64,000 bases of DNA from CAYSCS01 sp964429695 (GTDB taxonomy: Bacteria; Acidobacteriota; Aminicenantia; Aminicenantales; Aminicenantaceae): NCBI GenBank assembly GCA_964429695.1, contig CAYSCS010000022.1, positions 1 through 64,000 of the forward strand. Direction: 5' to 3'. Numbering within the stretch: the first letter of the stretch is position 1; the number at the start of each line of letters is the position of its first letter. A program made the position numbers and the translations under genes. The notes beneath the pieces were generated by a model, which saw only the letters and a program-made list of their open reading frames with translations, was not told the origin of the DNA and did no database searches. Below, piece by piece: positions 1 through 8,607 of this stretch.

Positions 1-83
1 GCCACAGCTTTTATCGGGTTATCCTCAAGTAAAAAGTCGGGTAGCAATTTCTCTAAAATTACCTTATAATCTCTTTGAGCCAT
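1..83 (-). CDS. Partial CDS running off the left edge, possible IS256-type transposase N-terminus
   Basis: An ATG at 83 on the minus strand is preceded by a strong ribosome binding site (AAGGAGG at about 95-103). It opens a frame beginning MAQRDYKVILEKLLPDFLLE and continuing DNPIKAVA before it leaves the window. Only 27 residues are visible, so the product cannot be assigned. The short charged N-terminus and the DNA to its right (AATTTTATACAC then AAAATTTTGG at about 170-193) remind me of the end of an IS256-family element, whose transposase starts about 100 bp inside the terminal repeat. That identification is inference. Confidence 0.5.
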   Translation of the reverse strand, partial: MAQRDYKVILEKLLPDFLLEDNPIKAV

Positions 84-203
84 CGTAAAACTAACCTCCT
101 TTCCTTTAAGGCTTGTGTTTTAAAAGGAGAGTTGACGATGACTCTCTCCTCTAGAGCAAATTGCAACCAATTTTATACACTAACAAAATTTTGGAGGTAA
201 CCG

Positions 204-1211
204 ATGAGAAAGACAATCAAGATCTTCAAAAAAAAGAAGTTTATGGCTTTGCTATTCTCGATGTTTATAGCTTTTTCGATTGTCTTTGCCCTCAAAAATG
301 AAAGAAGAGGTGAAATTTTTTCTGTGGCAAGTCTTGAAGAAAACGAAGAGTACGAAATCATTTCTTTGTTCGGTAAGAAGCTTTATCCCTTACCTCCAGA
401 TAAAACCTCAATAGAAAATTATGAAAAAGCAAAGCTTGAATTTGAAAATAATCCCAACGAAAAAAATTATATCTGGTTGGGGAGAAGAACGGCTTATTTG
501 ATGAAATACAAAAAAGCGATTGAAATTTATACTGAAGGGCTCATTAGATATCCCTCTTCCTATAGACTCTTAAGACACAGAGGCCATCGCTACATAACTA
601 TTCGTGAATTTGAAAAGGCCATCTCTGACCTGAAAAAAGCAGCTGAGCTCATCCAAGGTAAGCCCCTCGAAAAAGAAGAAGATGGGATTCCCAATAAAGC
701 CAATATTCCTCTTTCCAACACCCAGTTCAACATCTGGTATCACTTAGGTTTAGCCTATTATCTTAGCGAAGACTATATTAATGCAATTCAAGCTTATAAA
801 GAGTGTCTAAAATGGTGTGATAATGACGATTTACTTGTCGCTACTTTAGACTGGCTCTATATGACATACAGAAGAATAGGAGAGGTAAATGAAGCTCAAA
901 AGTTACTCACTCCTATTCACGAAAAAATGAAAATCATTGAAAATCAGGCCTACCACCGCCGGCTTCTTATGTACAAGGGTTTAATAAAACCTGAAACTTT
1001 GATCCTCATCCCAGAAAACGAAAGCGAATATGAAAAAAGCCTGACATTTTCAGTCCATGCCTATGGTCTCGGCAATTGGTATTACTACCAGGGAGAAGAA
1101 TCAAAGGCGAGAGAAATCTTTGAGCTTCTTTTAAAAGAAAAGAACTGGGCAACATTCGGTTACATTGCAGCGGAAGTGGACCTCTACTCGATACAAAAAA
1201 AGGAAAGCTGA
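204..1211 (+). CDS. TPR-repeat protein with N-terminal membrane anchor or signal
   Basis: 335 residues. A lysine-rich N-terminus is followed by a hydrophobic stretch (about residues 13-30), so the protein is probably anchored in or exported across the inner membrane. The rest is helical with TPR-like 34-residue units at about 85-150 (WLGRRTAYLMKYKKAIEIY; LLRHRGHRYITIREFEKAI) and 175-215 (WYHLGLAYYLSEDYINAIQA), plus a weaker C-terminal unit. TPR arrays mediate protein-protein contacts, and no catalytic domain is visible. The start is supported by GGAGG at 193-197. The upstream DNA may be the end of an insertion sequence, which would place this gene next to a mobile element. The specific role is unknown. 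Confidence 0.8.
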   Translation: MRKTIKIFKKKKFMALLFSMFIAFSIVFALKNERRGEIFSVASLEENEEYEIISLFGKKLYPLPPDKTSIENYEKAKLEFENNPNEKNYIWLGRRTAYLMKYKKAIEIYTEGLIRYPSSYRLLRHRGHRYITIREFEKAISDLKKAAELIQGKPLEKEEDGIPNKANIPLSNTQFNIWYHLGLAYYLSEDYINAIQAYKECLKWCDNDDLLVATLDWLYMTYRRIGEVNEAQKLLTPIHEKMKIIENQAYHRRLLMYKGLIKPETLILIPENESEYEKSLTFSVHAYGLGNWYYYQGEESKAREIFELLLKEKNWATFGYIAAEVDLYSIQKKES

Positions 1212-1581
1212 TGAGGATTGAGGTGTCTTGGTAAGGTATTTTTTCGAACTAATTTAACCAGACGCTTTGAAAAGAAGGTCATCCTTTGCGGAAAATAAGA
1301 AGTAAAATGAAAAATCTTTAAAGCAAAGTTGAATTTTACGAGAATGAATCTTCTTCGGCCTGAATAGCAGCCTCTTCCGGAAAGGGAAAGGTGGAACTAC
1401 TAATCCTCCTTATGGGGATTGGGTATTTTGAGGAGTGAGAGCCTTTCTTAAAAAAAATATTTTCAAGAATAGTTTTCTATTTGTAAGAAACTATTTTCTC
1501 TGCTAGAATCTTGAGTAATTGTTAAGGAAAGGTTGGATATTTTGATAAGCACACTCTTTAAAGGTTGAAAAAACAATAATT
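1212..1581. other. Intergenic region, 370 bp
   Basis: No convincing gene. A 7-bp hairpin (AATCCTC/GGGGATT, about 1401-1419) sits roughly 190 bp after the TPR gene but lacks a T-tract, so it is not called a terminator. No clear sigma-70 promoter for the downstream superoxide dismutase was found. Confidence 0.4.
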
Positions 1582-2268
1582 ATGCTCACGAGAAGAAACT
1601 TTCTCACCTTATTGGGCACAGCAGGAGCCAACCTTTTCTTGAAGCCACATCGATTTAGGAAAAAATTTATAAAAAAGGAGATAAAGAGAATGACTTATTC
1701 TGTAAAAGACTTCTCACACCTCATGGGGATGAAAGGATTCAGCGAAAACCTGCTCAAGAATCATTTCTCTCTTTACCAGGGTTATGTGACTAATACCAAC
1801 AAGATTCTGGAGACACTGAATGAAATGCTCAACCAGGGCAAGATTCAAACTCCTGAATTTTCTGAGCTTAAAAGACGTCTCGGATGGGAATTCAACGGCA
1901 TGCGTCTTCATGAGTATTACTTTGAAAATCTCGGAGGAAAAGAACCTCTAAATCTAAAGGGAAAGCTAGGGGAAAAAATAATGGAGTCTTTCGGAAGCTA
2001 TGAATCCTGGGAAAAAGATTTTAAGGCTTCAGGTCTGATGCGCGGTATAGGCTGGGTCCTCCTTTTTGAAGACAATATAAATCAAAGACTCATGAACTTT
2101 TGGATTAACGAGCATGACGTGGGTCATCCCGCGGGATGCATTCCAATTTTGGTCATGGATGTCTTCGAGCATGCTTTTATGCTTGACTATGACTTGAAGA
2201 AGGCAGACTACATTCAGGCTTTTTTCAATAATATTGACTGGAAGAAGGCAGAGGAAAGGTTAAAATAA
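1582..2268 (+). CDS. Fe/Mn-family superoxide dismutase with a Tat signal
   Basis: 228 residues, predicted to convert superoxide to peroxide and oxygen. The N-terminus (TRRNFLTLLGTAGANLFL) is a twin-arginine signal. The dismutase domain begins at about residue 37. Expected metal ligands are His61 (HFSLYQGYV), His110 (MRLHEYYFENL), Asp193 and His197 (DVFEHAF). The spacing from His61 to the conserved Tyr of GYV is seven residues rather than the usual eight, and the usual His-His pair is Leu-Tyr. An additional NEHDVGHPAGC segment precedes the C-terminal ligands. An internal ATG at 1690 has a better ribosome binding site (AAGGAG at 1675-1680) than the first ATG, so a cytosolic form without the signal is possible. 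Family assignment is firm; metal preference is not known. Confidence 0.85.
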   Translation: MLTRRNFLTLLGTAGANLFLKPHRFRKKFIKKEIKRMTYSVKDFSHLMGMKGFSENLLKNHFSLYQGYVTNTNKILETLNEMLNQGKIQTPEFSELKRRLGWEFNGMRLHEYYFENLGGKEPLNLKGKLGEKIMESFGSYESWEKDFKASGLMRGIGWVLLFEDNINQRLMNFWINEHDVGHPAGCIPILVMDVFEHAFMLDYDLKKADYIQAFFNNIDWKKAEERLK

Positions 2269-2313
2269 TAGATTTTCACTTGGCATAAATTTTGACCTCA
2301 CCCTATATCCATT

Positions 2314-3207
2314 TTATTGATAGCTTGCAAGAGCAATTAAGGCTCGCATGAGTTTAAAGCCTTCGATAAAATCCTCGACTGAAAAAGTGATTGAACGGGG
2401 AGAAATGCGTTTAACTTGGGGGATAAGCGCGGGCATTTCTGCTTGATTGCTGGAATGGAAATCAAGCTCAAACACATAGGGAGAATTGAGGCGGAAGATT
2501 GAAACCTTGCTTTTTTTAAGAAATGCCTCTTTTGCTCCTTCTTTGAGACGCCTTCTTGCCTCTTCGCGGGGAAGAAGTTTGGCTGCATACCGCCCGATTC
2601 CTTCCTTAACGGCAACAGTCACAATTTCATTCCCGAGCAGAGATTTTGCTTGAGAGCATGTTTCCTCATCTCCGCTGAGCATGACCACTGGCACCCCAAA
2701 ATTTCCCGCAATGGCTGCATTTATCCCGAGCTCTGGGAGCTCAAGGTTATTTATTCTGATTGAGCGGATTGTGGCTCCGGAGATGGTATGGTCAAGAACC
2801 GAGGAAAAACTCCCTGCCTTGGCATGGTAACCAACAAAAATACAAGCAGCGAAAGATTCATCTATCCCTTCCATCATCGAAAGCGGCTTGGGAGAGCCAG
2901 TGATGAGTGAGACTCGAGGGTCTAGCTCATGAGCAAGAATGTTTCTCATGCTGCCGTGGGAATCATTAACAACAATCTCTAAAGCTCCAGCCTCAAAAAG
3001 ACCTTCGACAACGGCATTCACATCCTCTGCCATCCATCTCCTCGAAGGAGCATAGTCATTCCCCTGAGCCGATGTTTGATCGCCGTGGACTACTCCCCAG
3101 ATTCCTTCCATGTCAACCGAGATGAAGACTTTTTTCCCTGTTTTTTCAGCCGCCAAGAGAGTGCTCAGGAACGCAACAAGCAGAAAAGTAGAAACAAATT
3201 CTCTCAT
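2314..3207 (-). CDS. Secreted M55-family D-aminopeptidase (DppA-like)
   Basis: 297 residues with a signal peptide (about 1-20, MREFVSTFLLVAFLSTLLAA). The mature part matches the M55 zinc peptidase family (DppA), which releases N-terminal D-amino acids. Visible family motifs are ISVDMEGIWGVV (metal-binding Asp and Glu), VVNDSHGSMRN, GYHAKAG (nucleophile-region His) and DHTISG. The start is fixed by AAGGAGG just upstream of the ATG. Family members are often cytosolic; the signal here implies periplasmic use on D-amino-acid peptides, perhaps from peptidoglycan turnover (inference). It is a single-gene unit with no dpp transporter nearby. Confidence 0.88.
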   Translation of the reverse strand: MREFVSTFLLVAFLSTLLAAEKTGKKVFISVDMEGIWGVVHGDQTSAQGNDYAPSRRWMAEDVNAVVEGLFEAGALEIVVNDSHGSMRNILAHELDPRVSLITGSPKPLSMMEGIDESFAACIFVGYHAKAGSFSSVLDHTISGATIRSIRINNLELPELGINAAIAGNFGVPVVMLSGDEETCSQAKSLLGNEIVTVAVKEGIGRYAAKLLPREEARRRLKEGAKEAFLKKSKVSIFRLNSPYVFELDFHSSNQAEMPALIPQVKRISPRSITFSVEDFIEGFKLMRALIALASYQ

Positions 3208-4197
3208 TTAAACCTCCTTTTTTATAAATTTTATTTTATAAATTTTAATTTTTCCCTAAATTAATGACACGTTCAGCTTCACCTCATTAAGATAAACTGA
3301 TTTCTTCAACTCTTCATTCATCCTCTCCAAGATATCATCTTAAGTTTATAGTAGCTTCAAGAAATTTGTTCAATCCCTAAGCTTAACTAACTTTTCACTA
3401 AAAAGCTCATTCATTGGAAAATCAAAAAATCATAGAGAGTTCTCTCAAAAATTGCCTGGATGTGTCCAAATCAAGGCTCACTTCCAAGGTTCCAAAGATT
3501 CTCTCTTTTTTGAGGAAGATTCCAATTGAAGGGATAAAGAATCAGAATAATTTAAAACTTTCTTGGCTCAAGCTCCCTTTTACAGCATAAACCTTCTCCT
3601 CCCCTTGAGGCAAGGATAATTCTTGGGGTGAAAATAAAATTTTTGAAGAAGATTTAATTCAAAAAGGGAATTTCTTAGCCTCTTCGGGAAAGAATGGTGT
3701 TTATATTTTTTAGATTCAAGAGAAGTCGGAAGAGAAAAATCATTTAAGCCTCAATAGGCTTGAAAAGGAAAATTTTCATCAATCCAGGTGCAAAGTAAAA
3801 GATGAGGGAAAAAGTTTTGGTTTAGTTGATTTTTCATTTCTTAAGCCTGATGCCAATTCTGGCAGGATCTTCTCCTCTTCTGACCAAACTAAACAAAAGT
3901 AGTTAAAATAAACTCCGGCTTGAAATTGGAATGATATTTTTAAGCCAGCTTTTTCCACCTCTGGCAAATAACTCAAGCTTAACTTTAAGAAATAGAAAAT
4001 AAGCAAGCCCCTCATTCTCAGGAATATTCCTTAGGAAATAAGATTTAAAGGGAAGCCAAATCTCTAAGAAGAAAATCGCCCACTTAAATCTCTCCCAAAA
4101 ATAGAAAAAGGCATTTCTTACACTCTTCCTTGCGATATCTCAAAAAAATTGACCCTTGATCTCAAACTCAATCCTTCCCAAAGGCTAAAAGAAGAGG
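3208..4197. other. Long intergenic region with possible decayed coding sequence
   Basis: About 1 kb without an intact gene. On the minus strand between about 3400 and 4020, short stretches read like protein in shifting frames with stops. Examples are KERIFGTLEVSLDLDTSRQF (around 3450-3510), EEKVYAVKGSLSQESFKLF (around 3560-3610) and a 78-codon open stretch at 3779-4015. I do not recognise the family. It may be an old pseudogene, or chance in AT-rich DNA. Confidence 0.3.
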
Positions 4198-4415
4198 CCC
4201 TTCTCCAAATTAGTTGGTGAAAATATAATATCTCATAGAGGAGAGAAGATTAATAACTTCTTCCTTTTGTTAGAGTTCTGCCAATTTAAAATGCTTAGGA
4301 GATATTCCCTTCGTACTCGTTTGATATTTTAAATCTGAATCCTTCTCTTATTCCAATGAAATCTTATAGTTTCGCGTCCAGATATTCTATTTTTTATCAA
4401 CTAATCGGGAGATGA
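4198..4415 (-). repeat. MITE-like element, copy A (218 bp, minus orientation)
   Basis: Read on the minus strand, the element begins with CATCTCCCGATTAGTTGATA (complement of about 4395-4414) and ends with TTTCACCAACTAATTTGGAG (complement of 4203-4222). The ends are imperfect inverted repeats of each other. The same two ends bound the copies at 55887-56102 and 62643-62852 at nearly the same length. The interior of this copy is more diverged than in the other two. No open reading frame of note lies inside. It lies between two secreted hydrolase genes. Confidence 0.7.
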
Positions 4416-4454
4416 TCTAAAAAAGAAAGAGTCACTCCAGGTGGAACTCAAAAT

Positions 4455-4556
4455 AAAAAAAGTCTATCTTTCATTCTCCAGTTTATAGCGTGGCTCTTAT
4501 TCCCAAGGTTTCCTCAATGGTATCTCAATTATTCCTTCAAAGATTAACATTTTTAT
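4455..4556 (-). repeat. Partial copy (A') of the MITE-like element
   Basis: On the minus strand this stretch carries the left-interior part of the repeat: AATGTTAATCTT, then GAGGAAACCTTGGGAATAAG, then AGAGCCACG and CTGGAGAATGAAAGATA. The last 17 bases are identical to the copy at 55887-56102. It abuts the full-size copy A in the same orientation, with about 40 bp between. No clear terminal inverted repeat remains. Confidence 0.65.
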
Positions 4557-4690
4557 TTTGGTTTAATTTTAACCAAGAAATTTAGAGACATTAAAATATA
4601 TAGCGCATATTTAGTCTTTCTCATCAAAAATTAAGAATTCAGAAATTTAAAAAGAAATTTTGGTGAACATTTTAGGACAACAACAGAAAT

Positions 4691-6172
4691 TCAGCGTCTT
4701 GGCTTGATCGGAGGCTTCAGTTCAGGCGGGAGAGGAGACTTGTATTCCCTCCCTTTCTTCTTTTCCTCCCAATCTTTGTGCATCTCGACAATGATTTCTG
4801 GATGGGTGAGAAAATCGAGGGCTGAGGCTGCCATTACCTTAGCCGCCGTAATCACTGCCTTGTGTCCGATAGACATTCCCGCACATGCCACTACAGACCA
4901 ATGATGACCTGGGGTAGCAACGGGCTTAGAGGCAATTCCTAAGGATGTGGTCGGCGTCAGCCAGCTGACTTCAGCGACATCCGTGGAACCACTTCCCCAA
5001 CTTCTCTCAGGAAGTCTGAAAGGTTCTATTTCCTTTTTCAGTCCTTTTTCCTCAAGCCCTAGGTTTCTTTGAATTTCTCTGGCAAATTCCTGCTCTTTCT
5101 CCTCAAAATTCGGCGCTCCCACGAGAAGGAGGTTACTATAGACGACTGCATTCCCTGGACGGTTGGGAAGCATTTCATGCACCCCGCTTATAAACTTTAT
5201 TTTATAGGTAGTCTCTGTCATCCTGGCCGCAGCATCGATAATTTTAAGCACCCGCTCATAATCTTTCTCCACACTCTCCCGATCTATGTCACGCACATAA
5301 TACCAAGCCCGGGCATAATCAGGAACAACATTGGGTGCTCCTCCCCCATCTAGAATCACATAATGGATTCTTGCCGTGGGCTTGAGGTGCTCTCTCAGGT
5401 AATTTAGCCCAATATTGGTAAGCTCCACAGCGTCAAGTGCGCTTCTTCCCTCCCACGGGTCCCCGGCAGCATGAGCCGTCTTGCCGAAGAACTCAACTTC
5501 AAACTGATTCATGGCGTTACTCGAATCGAGGGAGACTCCGTTTTCCTCGCTAGGATGCCACTGAATACAGCAGGAAAGACCATCAAATAGGCCATCCCTG
5601 GCCATGAAGACCTTCCCGACCACGGTTTCCTCCGCCGGGCAGCCAAAAACTTTGATCGTTCCCTGGATGCCTTCCGGGGCCATCACTTCTTTTACAGAAA
5701 TAGCAGCGGCTACAGACGCTGTTCCGAAGAGATTGTGTCCACACCCATGGCCCGGCTTACCTTCATCCTTTGGCTTCTTGAAGGGAACAGGTTCTTGAGA
5801 AAGCCCCGGGAGTGCATCATATTCGGCAAGAATTCCAATCACAGGCTCCCCTTCTCCATAAACAGCTACGAAAGCGGTCGGCATCCCGGCTACTCCTCTC
5901 GTCACCTTAAACCCCGCCTTCTCCAGATAAGAAGCGAGGAGCTCGGCTGACTGGTATTCCTCCATAGCAAGTTCAGAAAAACTCCAGATTAAATCGCTTA
6001 TTTTTAAAAGTTCTTCTTTTCTCTCTTCAATCCAGGAGAACGCCCTTTCTTTAAGGGGGGTCAAGCTAGCGGGTTTTACTTCAACTAAGAGCGGGTCTTT
6101 CTCCAAAGCAGAAGAGGAAAAAGGGATCAAAATCAAGAAGATGAGCAAAAAATGAGAAACCTTTTTTTTCAT
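4691..6172 (-). CDS. Secreted M20-family amidohydrolase (AbgB-like)
   Basis: About 493 residues with a signal peptide (MKKKVSHFLLIFLILIPFSS...). It belongs to the M20 zinc amidohydrolase/peptidase clan and most resembles AbgB, the p-aminobenzoyl-glutamate hydrolase subunit B type. Motifs seen are GILAEYDALPGL (metal Asp region), GHGCGHNLFG, FGCPAEE (catalytic Glu), a dimerisation domain around residues 220-330, GSTDVAEVSW and a final GHHW. The ATG at 6172 has GGAGG at good spacing; the ATG at 6175 would be only one base from it. The substrate is not evident; export suggests scavenging of N-acyl amino acids or dipeptides. No abgA-like partner is adjacent. Confidence 0.87.
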   Translation of the reverse strand: MKKKVSHFLLIFLILIPFSSSALEKDPLLVEVKPASLTPLKERAFSWIEERKEELLKISDLIWSFSELAMEEYQSAELLASYLEKAGFKVTRGVAGMPTAFVAVYGEGEPVIGILAEYDALPGLSQEPVPFKKPKDEGKPGHGCGHNLFGTASVAAAISVKEVMAPEGIQGTIKVFGCPAEETVVGKVFMARDGLFDGLSCCIQWHPSEENGVSLDSSNAMNQFEVEFFGKTAHAAGDPWEGRSALDAVELTNIGLNYLREHLKPTARIHYVILDGGGAPNVVPDYARAWYYVRDIDRESVEKDYERVLKIIDAAARMTETTYKIKFISGVHEMLPNRPGNAVVYSNLLLVGAPNFEEKEQEFAREIQRNLGLEEKGLKKEIEPFRLPERSWGSGSTDVAEVSWLTPTTSLGIASKPVATPGHHWSVVACAGMSIGHKAVITAAKVMAASALDFLTHPEIIVEMHKDWEEKKKGREYKSPLPPELKPPIKPRR

Positions 6173-6175
6173 CAT

Positions 6176-6961
6176 TCCTCCCTAAAAATAATTTTTCACT
6201 TCACAGTAATCCCAAAAAAGAGCCACACGAGGTAGATATCAAAATTCATCTTTTAAATCAACCGTAAAAAGAAGCCACTTTTAACTCTTAGGACGAAGAT
6301 AGATAAAATCAACTTCAATCAAGCATAAAGAGGCTGGGAAGAATCCTAAAAAAAGAATAAAATATTTTCTTCATATTCATCAGAAAAGTCTCCAATTTAA
6401 TCTGATTTTTTCATTTCTTCGAAATATATTACTCAACCCCCTCTTTATCGTTTCTCCACACCAGGATTTCTAAAAAATTTAGTCTAATTAAATTTCAGTC
6501 TTGTTCGGGCGCTTCAACTCAAGTTAAACGGAAACATCTTTTTACCCGTCTCTTGTAAGTATAAAAAAGGAGAAGGATTATAAGAAACTTCATTCATCTC
6601 GCTAAAAATCTAATAAATAAGCGGCAATTTATAAGGTTCATCGGTTTTCTTAGAGCGAAAAAAGAGATATTTTTAGATGACTAAGAATGGATTCAACTCC
6701 AGCATCTTCACTTGGGAGAAGGCTTTTTGCGCGAATAAATAAGAAATTTGAGGAACCATTTATGATAATGACTTTTGATGAGGATTCATCGCAGTGATGC
6801 TTCTTAACCTAGGCACAAGGAATGAATGATAAGCCTTTATGAAAGAGAAAGGATAAGAGAAATAAAGACGATTGAAAGTTGAATTAAAATTAAAAAAAGG
6901 GAGTATAGACAAGGATTAGACCAAAAACGGCTAATGTGGTATAAAATAGGAGGCAGTGAAG
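6176..6961. other. Long intergenic region, about 790 bp
   Basis: AT-rich DNA between the divergent M20 hydrolase and tyrS. No gene, repeat or T-box element upstream of tyrS was recognised (no AGGGTGGNACCGCG-type antiterminator). AGGAGG at 6948-6953 is the tyrS ribosome binding site. Confidence 0.4.
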
Positions 6962-8197
6962 ATGAATATTTACGATGAGCTTAAGAAACGTGGCTTTGTT
7001 TCCCAAGTTTCTGACGAGAATGCAGTGCGCAGGATGCTATCTGAAAAAAGAATAACCTTCTATGTAGGTTTTGACAGCACGGCTCGAAGTCTCCATGCCG
7101 GAAGTCTGGTCCCCATCATGGCCATGGTTCACCTCAAAAGAGCAGGGCATAGAGCCATTGCGGTAATAGGAGGGGGGACCACGCTCGTTGGAGACCCGAG
7201 CGGAAGAACCGAGATGCGAAAGTTGCTGGATGAAAAAACTGTTCGCCTCTATGGGGAAGCCATCTCAAGCCAGCTCGACCGCTTTCTTAAATTCGATGGA
7301 GAAAACGCTATTTCTGTTAACAACGCGGACTGGCTGGTTCCTCTCAATTACATCCAATTCTTGAGAGAAATTGGACGCCATTTTAGCGTCAACCGGATGT
7401 TGGCTACGGAGGCTTACCGTCTGAGGCTTGAAAAGGGTCTTTCCTTTATAGAATTCAATTACCAGCTTCTCCAAGCCTATGATTATCTTGTGCTCTATCA
7501 AAAATATGGTTGCATGCTTCAAATGGGTGGAGATGACCAATGGGGAAACATCCTTGCTGGGGTTGACCTGATCCGTCGGGTGGAAGGCGCCCAAGCTGAA
7601 GCCTTGACTTTTCCCCTTCTCATGACTGCTTCAGGAGAAAAGATGGGCAAGACTGCAAAAGGGGCTGTGTGGCTGGATGCTTCCTTGTTCAGCCCGTATG
7701 AGTTCTTTCAATACTGGATTAACTGTGACGATAGAGATGTAGGACGTTTCTTGAGACTCTTCACCCTACTTCCCCTTGAAGAAATCGAGAGGTTAGAAAA
7801 ACTTAAAGATAAAGAAATAAATGAGGCAAAAAGGATTCTGGCCTTCGAGACAACCAGCCTTGTCCACGGGAAAAAGGCAGCATCTGAAGCACAAGCTGCT
7901 TCCGCAGCTGCCTTCGGGATTTCGGGTGAAAAGGATGTAGAAGCCCTGCCCACCACCTCCATTTCCCTAGAAAAAATCCGCCTGGGGATAAACGCCATTG
8001 AGCTCTTCACAGCTGTAGGGCTCACTTCCTCACGGGGTGAAGCCAAGCGATTGATAAGACAGGGAGGTCTCTACATAAATGAAGAACGCGTGACATCTCT
8101 TGAAAGAGAGGTGAATGAAAGAGACCTTAAATCGAGCGGGGTAATCCTCAGAGTGGGCAAGAAAAAAGTTCACAGAATAAAAGCCGAAGAAAAATAA
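6962..8197 (+). CDS. tyrS: Tyrosyl-tRNA synthetase
   Basis: 411 residues, a class I synthetase that charges tRNA-Tyr in the cytosol. The HIGH-type motif is HAGS (SLHAGSLVPI), the KMSKS-type motif is KMGKT (GEKMGKTAKGAVWLD), and a C-terminal S4 RNA-binding domain covers about residues 345-408 (IELFTAVGLTSSRGEAKRLI). The length matches bacterial TyrS. The ATG at 6962 is preferred because AGGAGG (6948-6953) is eight bases upstream; the in-frame GTG at 6956 is only two bases from it. It appears to be transcribed alone. Confidence 0.96.
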   Translation: MNIYDELKKRGFVSQVSDENAVRRMLSEKRITFYVGFDSTARSLHAGSLVPIMAMVHLKRAGHRAIAVIGGGTTLVGDPSGRTEMRKLLDEKTVRLYGEAISSQLDRFLKFDGENAISVNNADWLVPLNYIQFLREIGRHFSVNRMLATEAYRLRLEKGLSFIEFNYQLLQAYDYLVLYQKYGCMLQMGGDDQWGNILAGVDLIRRVEGAQAEALTFPLLMTASGEKMGKTAKGAVWLDASLFSPYEFFQYWINCDDRDVGRFLRLFTLLPLEEIERLEKLKDKEINEAKRILAFETTSLVHGKKAASEAQAASAAAFGISGEKDVEALPTTSISLEKIRLGINAIELFTAVGLTSSRGEAKRLIRQGGLYINEERVTSLEREVNERDLKSSGVILRVGKKKVHRIKAEEK

Positions 8198-8607
8198 GAG
8201 CAGAAAAGAATAATCAGGTCTAATTTTCTTTTTCCCTTTTTGAGTGGATAACTTTCTAAACTCAGAAGAGGTGGAGATAAATTTAATTTCAATTAATCCT
8301 CATAGTGCTTAAACTAATCTTGAATTAAAAGAACTAATTAAAAGCTTTGACTCTTTCAGAATTTCAGTGAATAAGCCCTGAGAACTCAAGATATCAGAGG
8401 AGTTATGAGGCCTTCTCGTGAGATTTTAAGATTCAAAATGATAATGAAAAACTTAAAAAAGAAGGGCGACATAATCGTAAAATTATATAGCGAATTGTTT
8501 ATTATATCTATAGGAATAGTAAATTAAATTTATTTATTTTGCGAAGGAAAAAGAAAATCAACTCCCTTCATGAGCTTATCCAAGAGTCTCTCGTTTTCCG
8601 AATCAGG
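8198..8607. other. Convergent intergenic region, 410 bp
   Basis: AT-rich spacer between the ends of tyrS and the YifB gene. I saw no intrinsic terminator with a clear T-tract, no repeat and no plausible gene. Confidence 0.4.

Noticed and set aside
1401..1419. Hairpin AATCCTC-CTTAT-GGGGATT as a terminator
   Set aside because: No T-tract follows, and it is almost 200 bp from the preceding gene.
3779..4015. 78-codon minus-strand ORF as a real gene
   Set aside because: No ribosome binding site, no recognisable domain, and isolated in a decayed region.
6176..6961. T-box or other riboswitch upstream of tyrS
   Set aside because: No T-box consensus or antiterminator pair was found in the leader.
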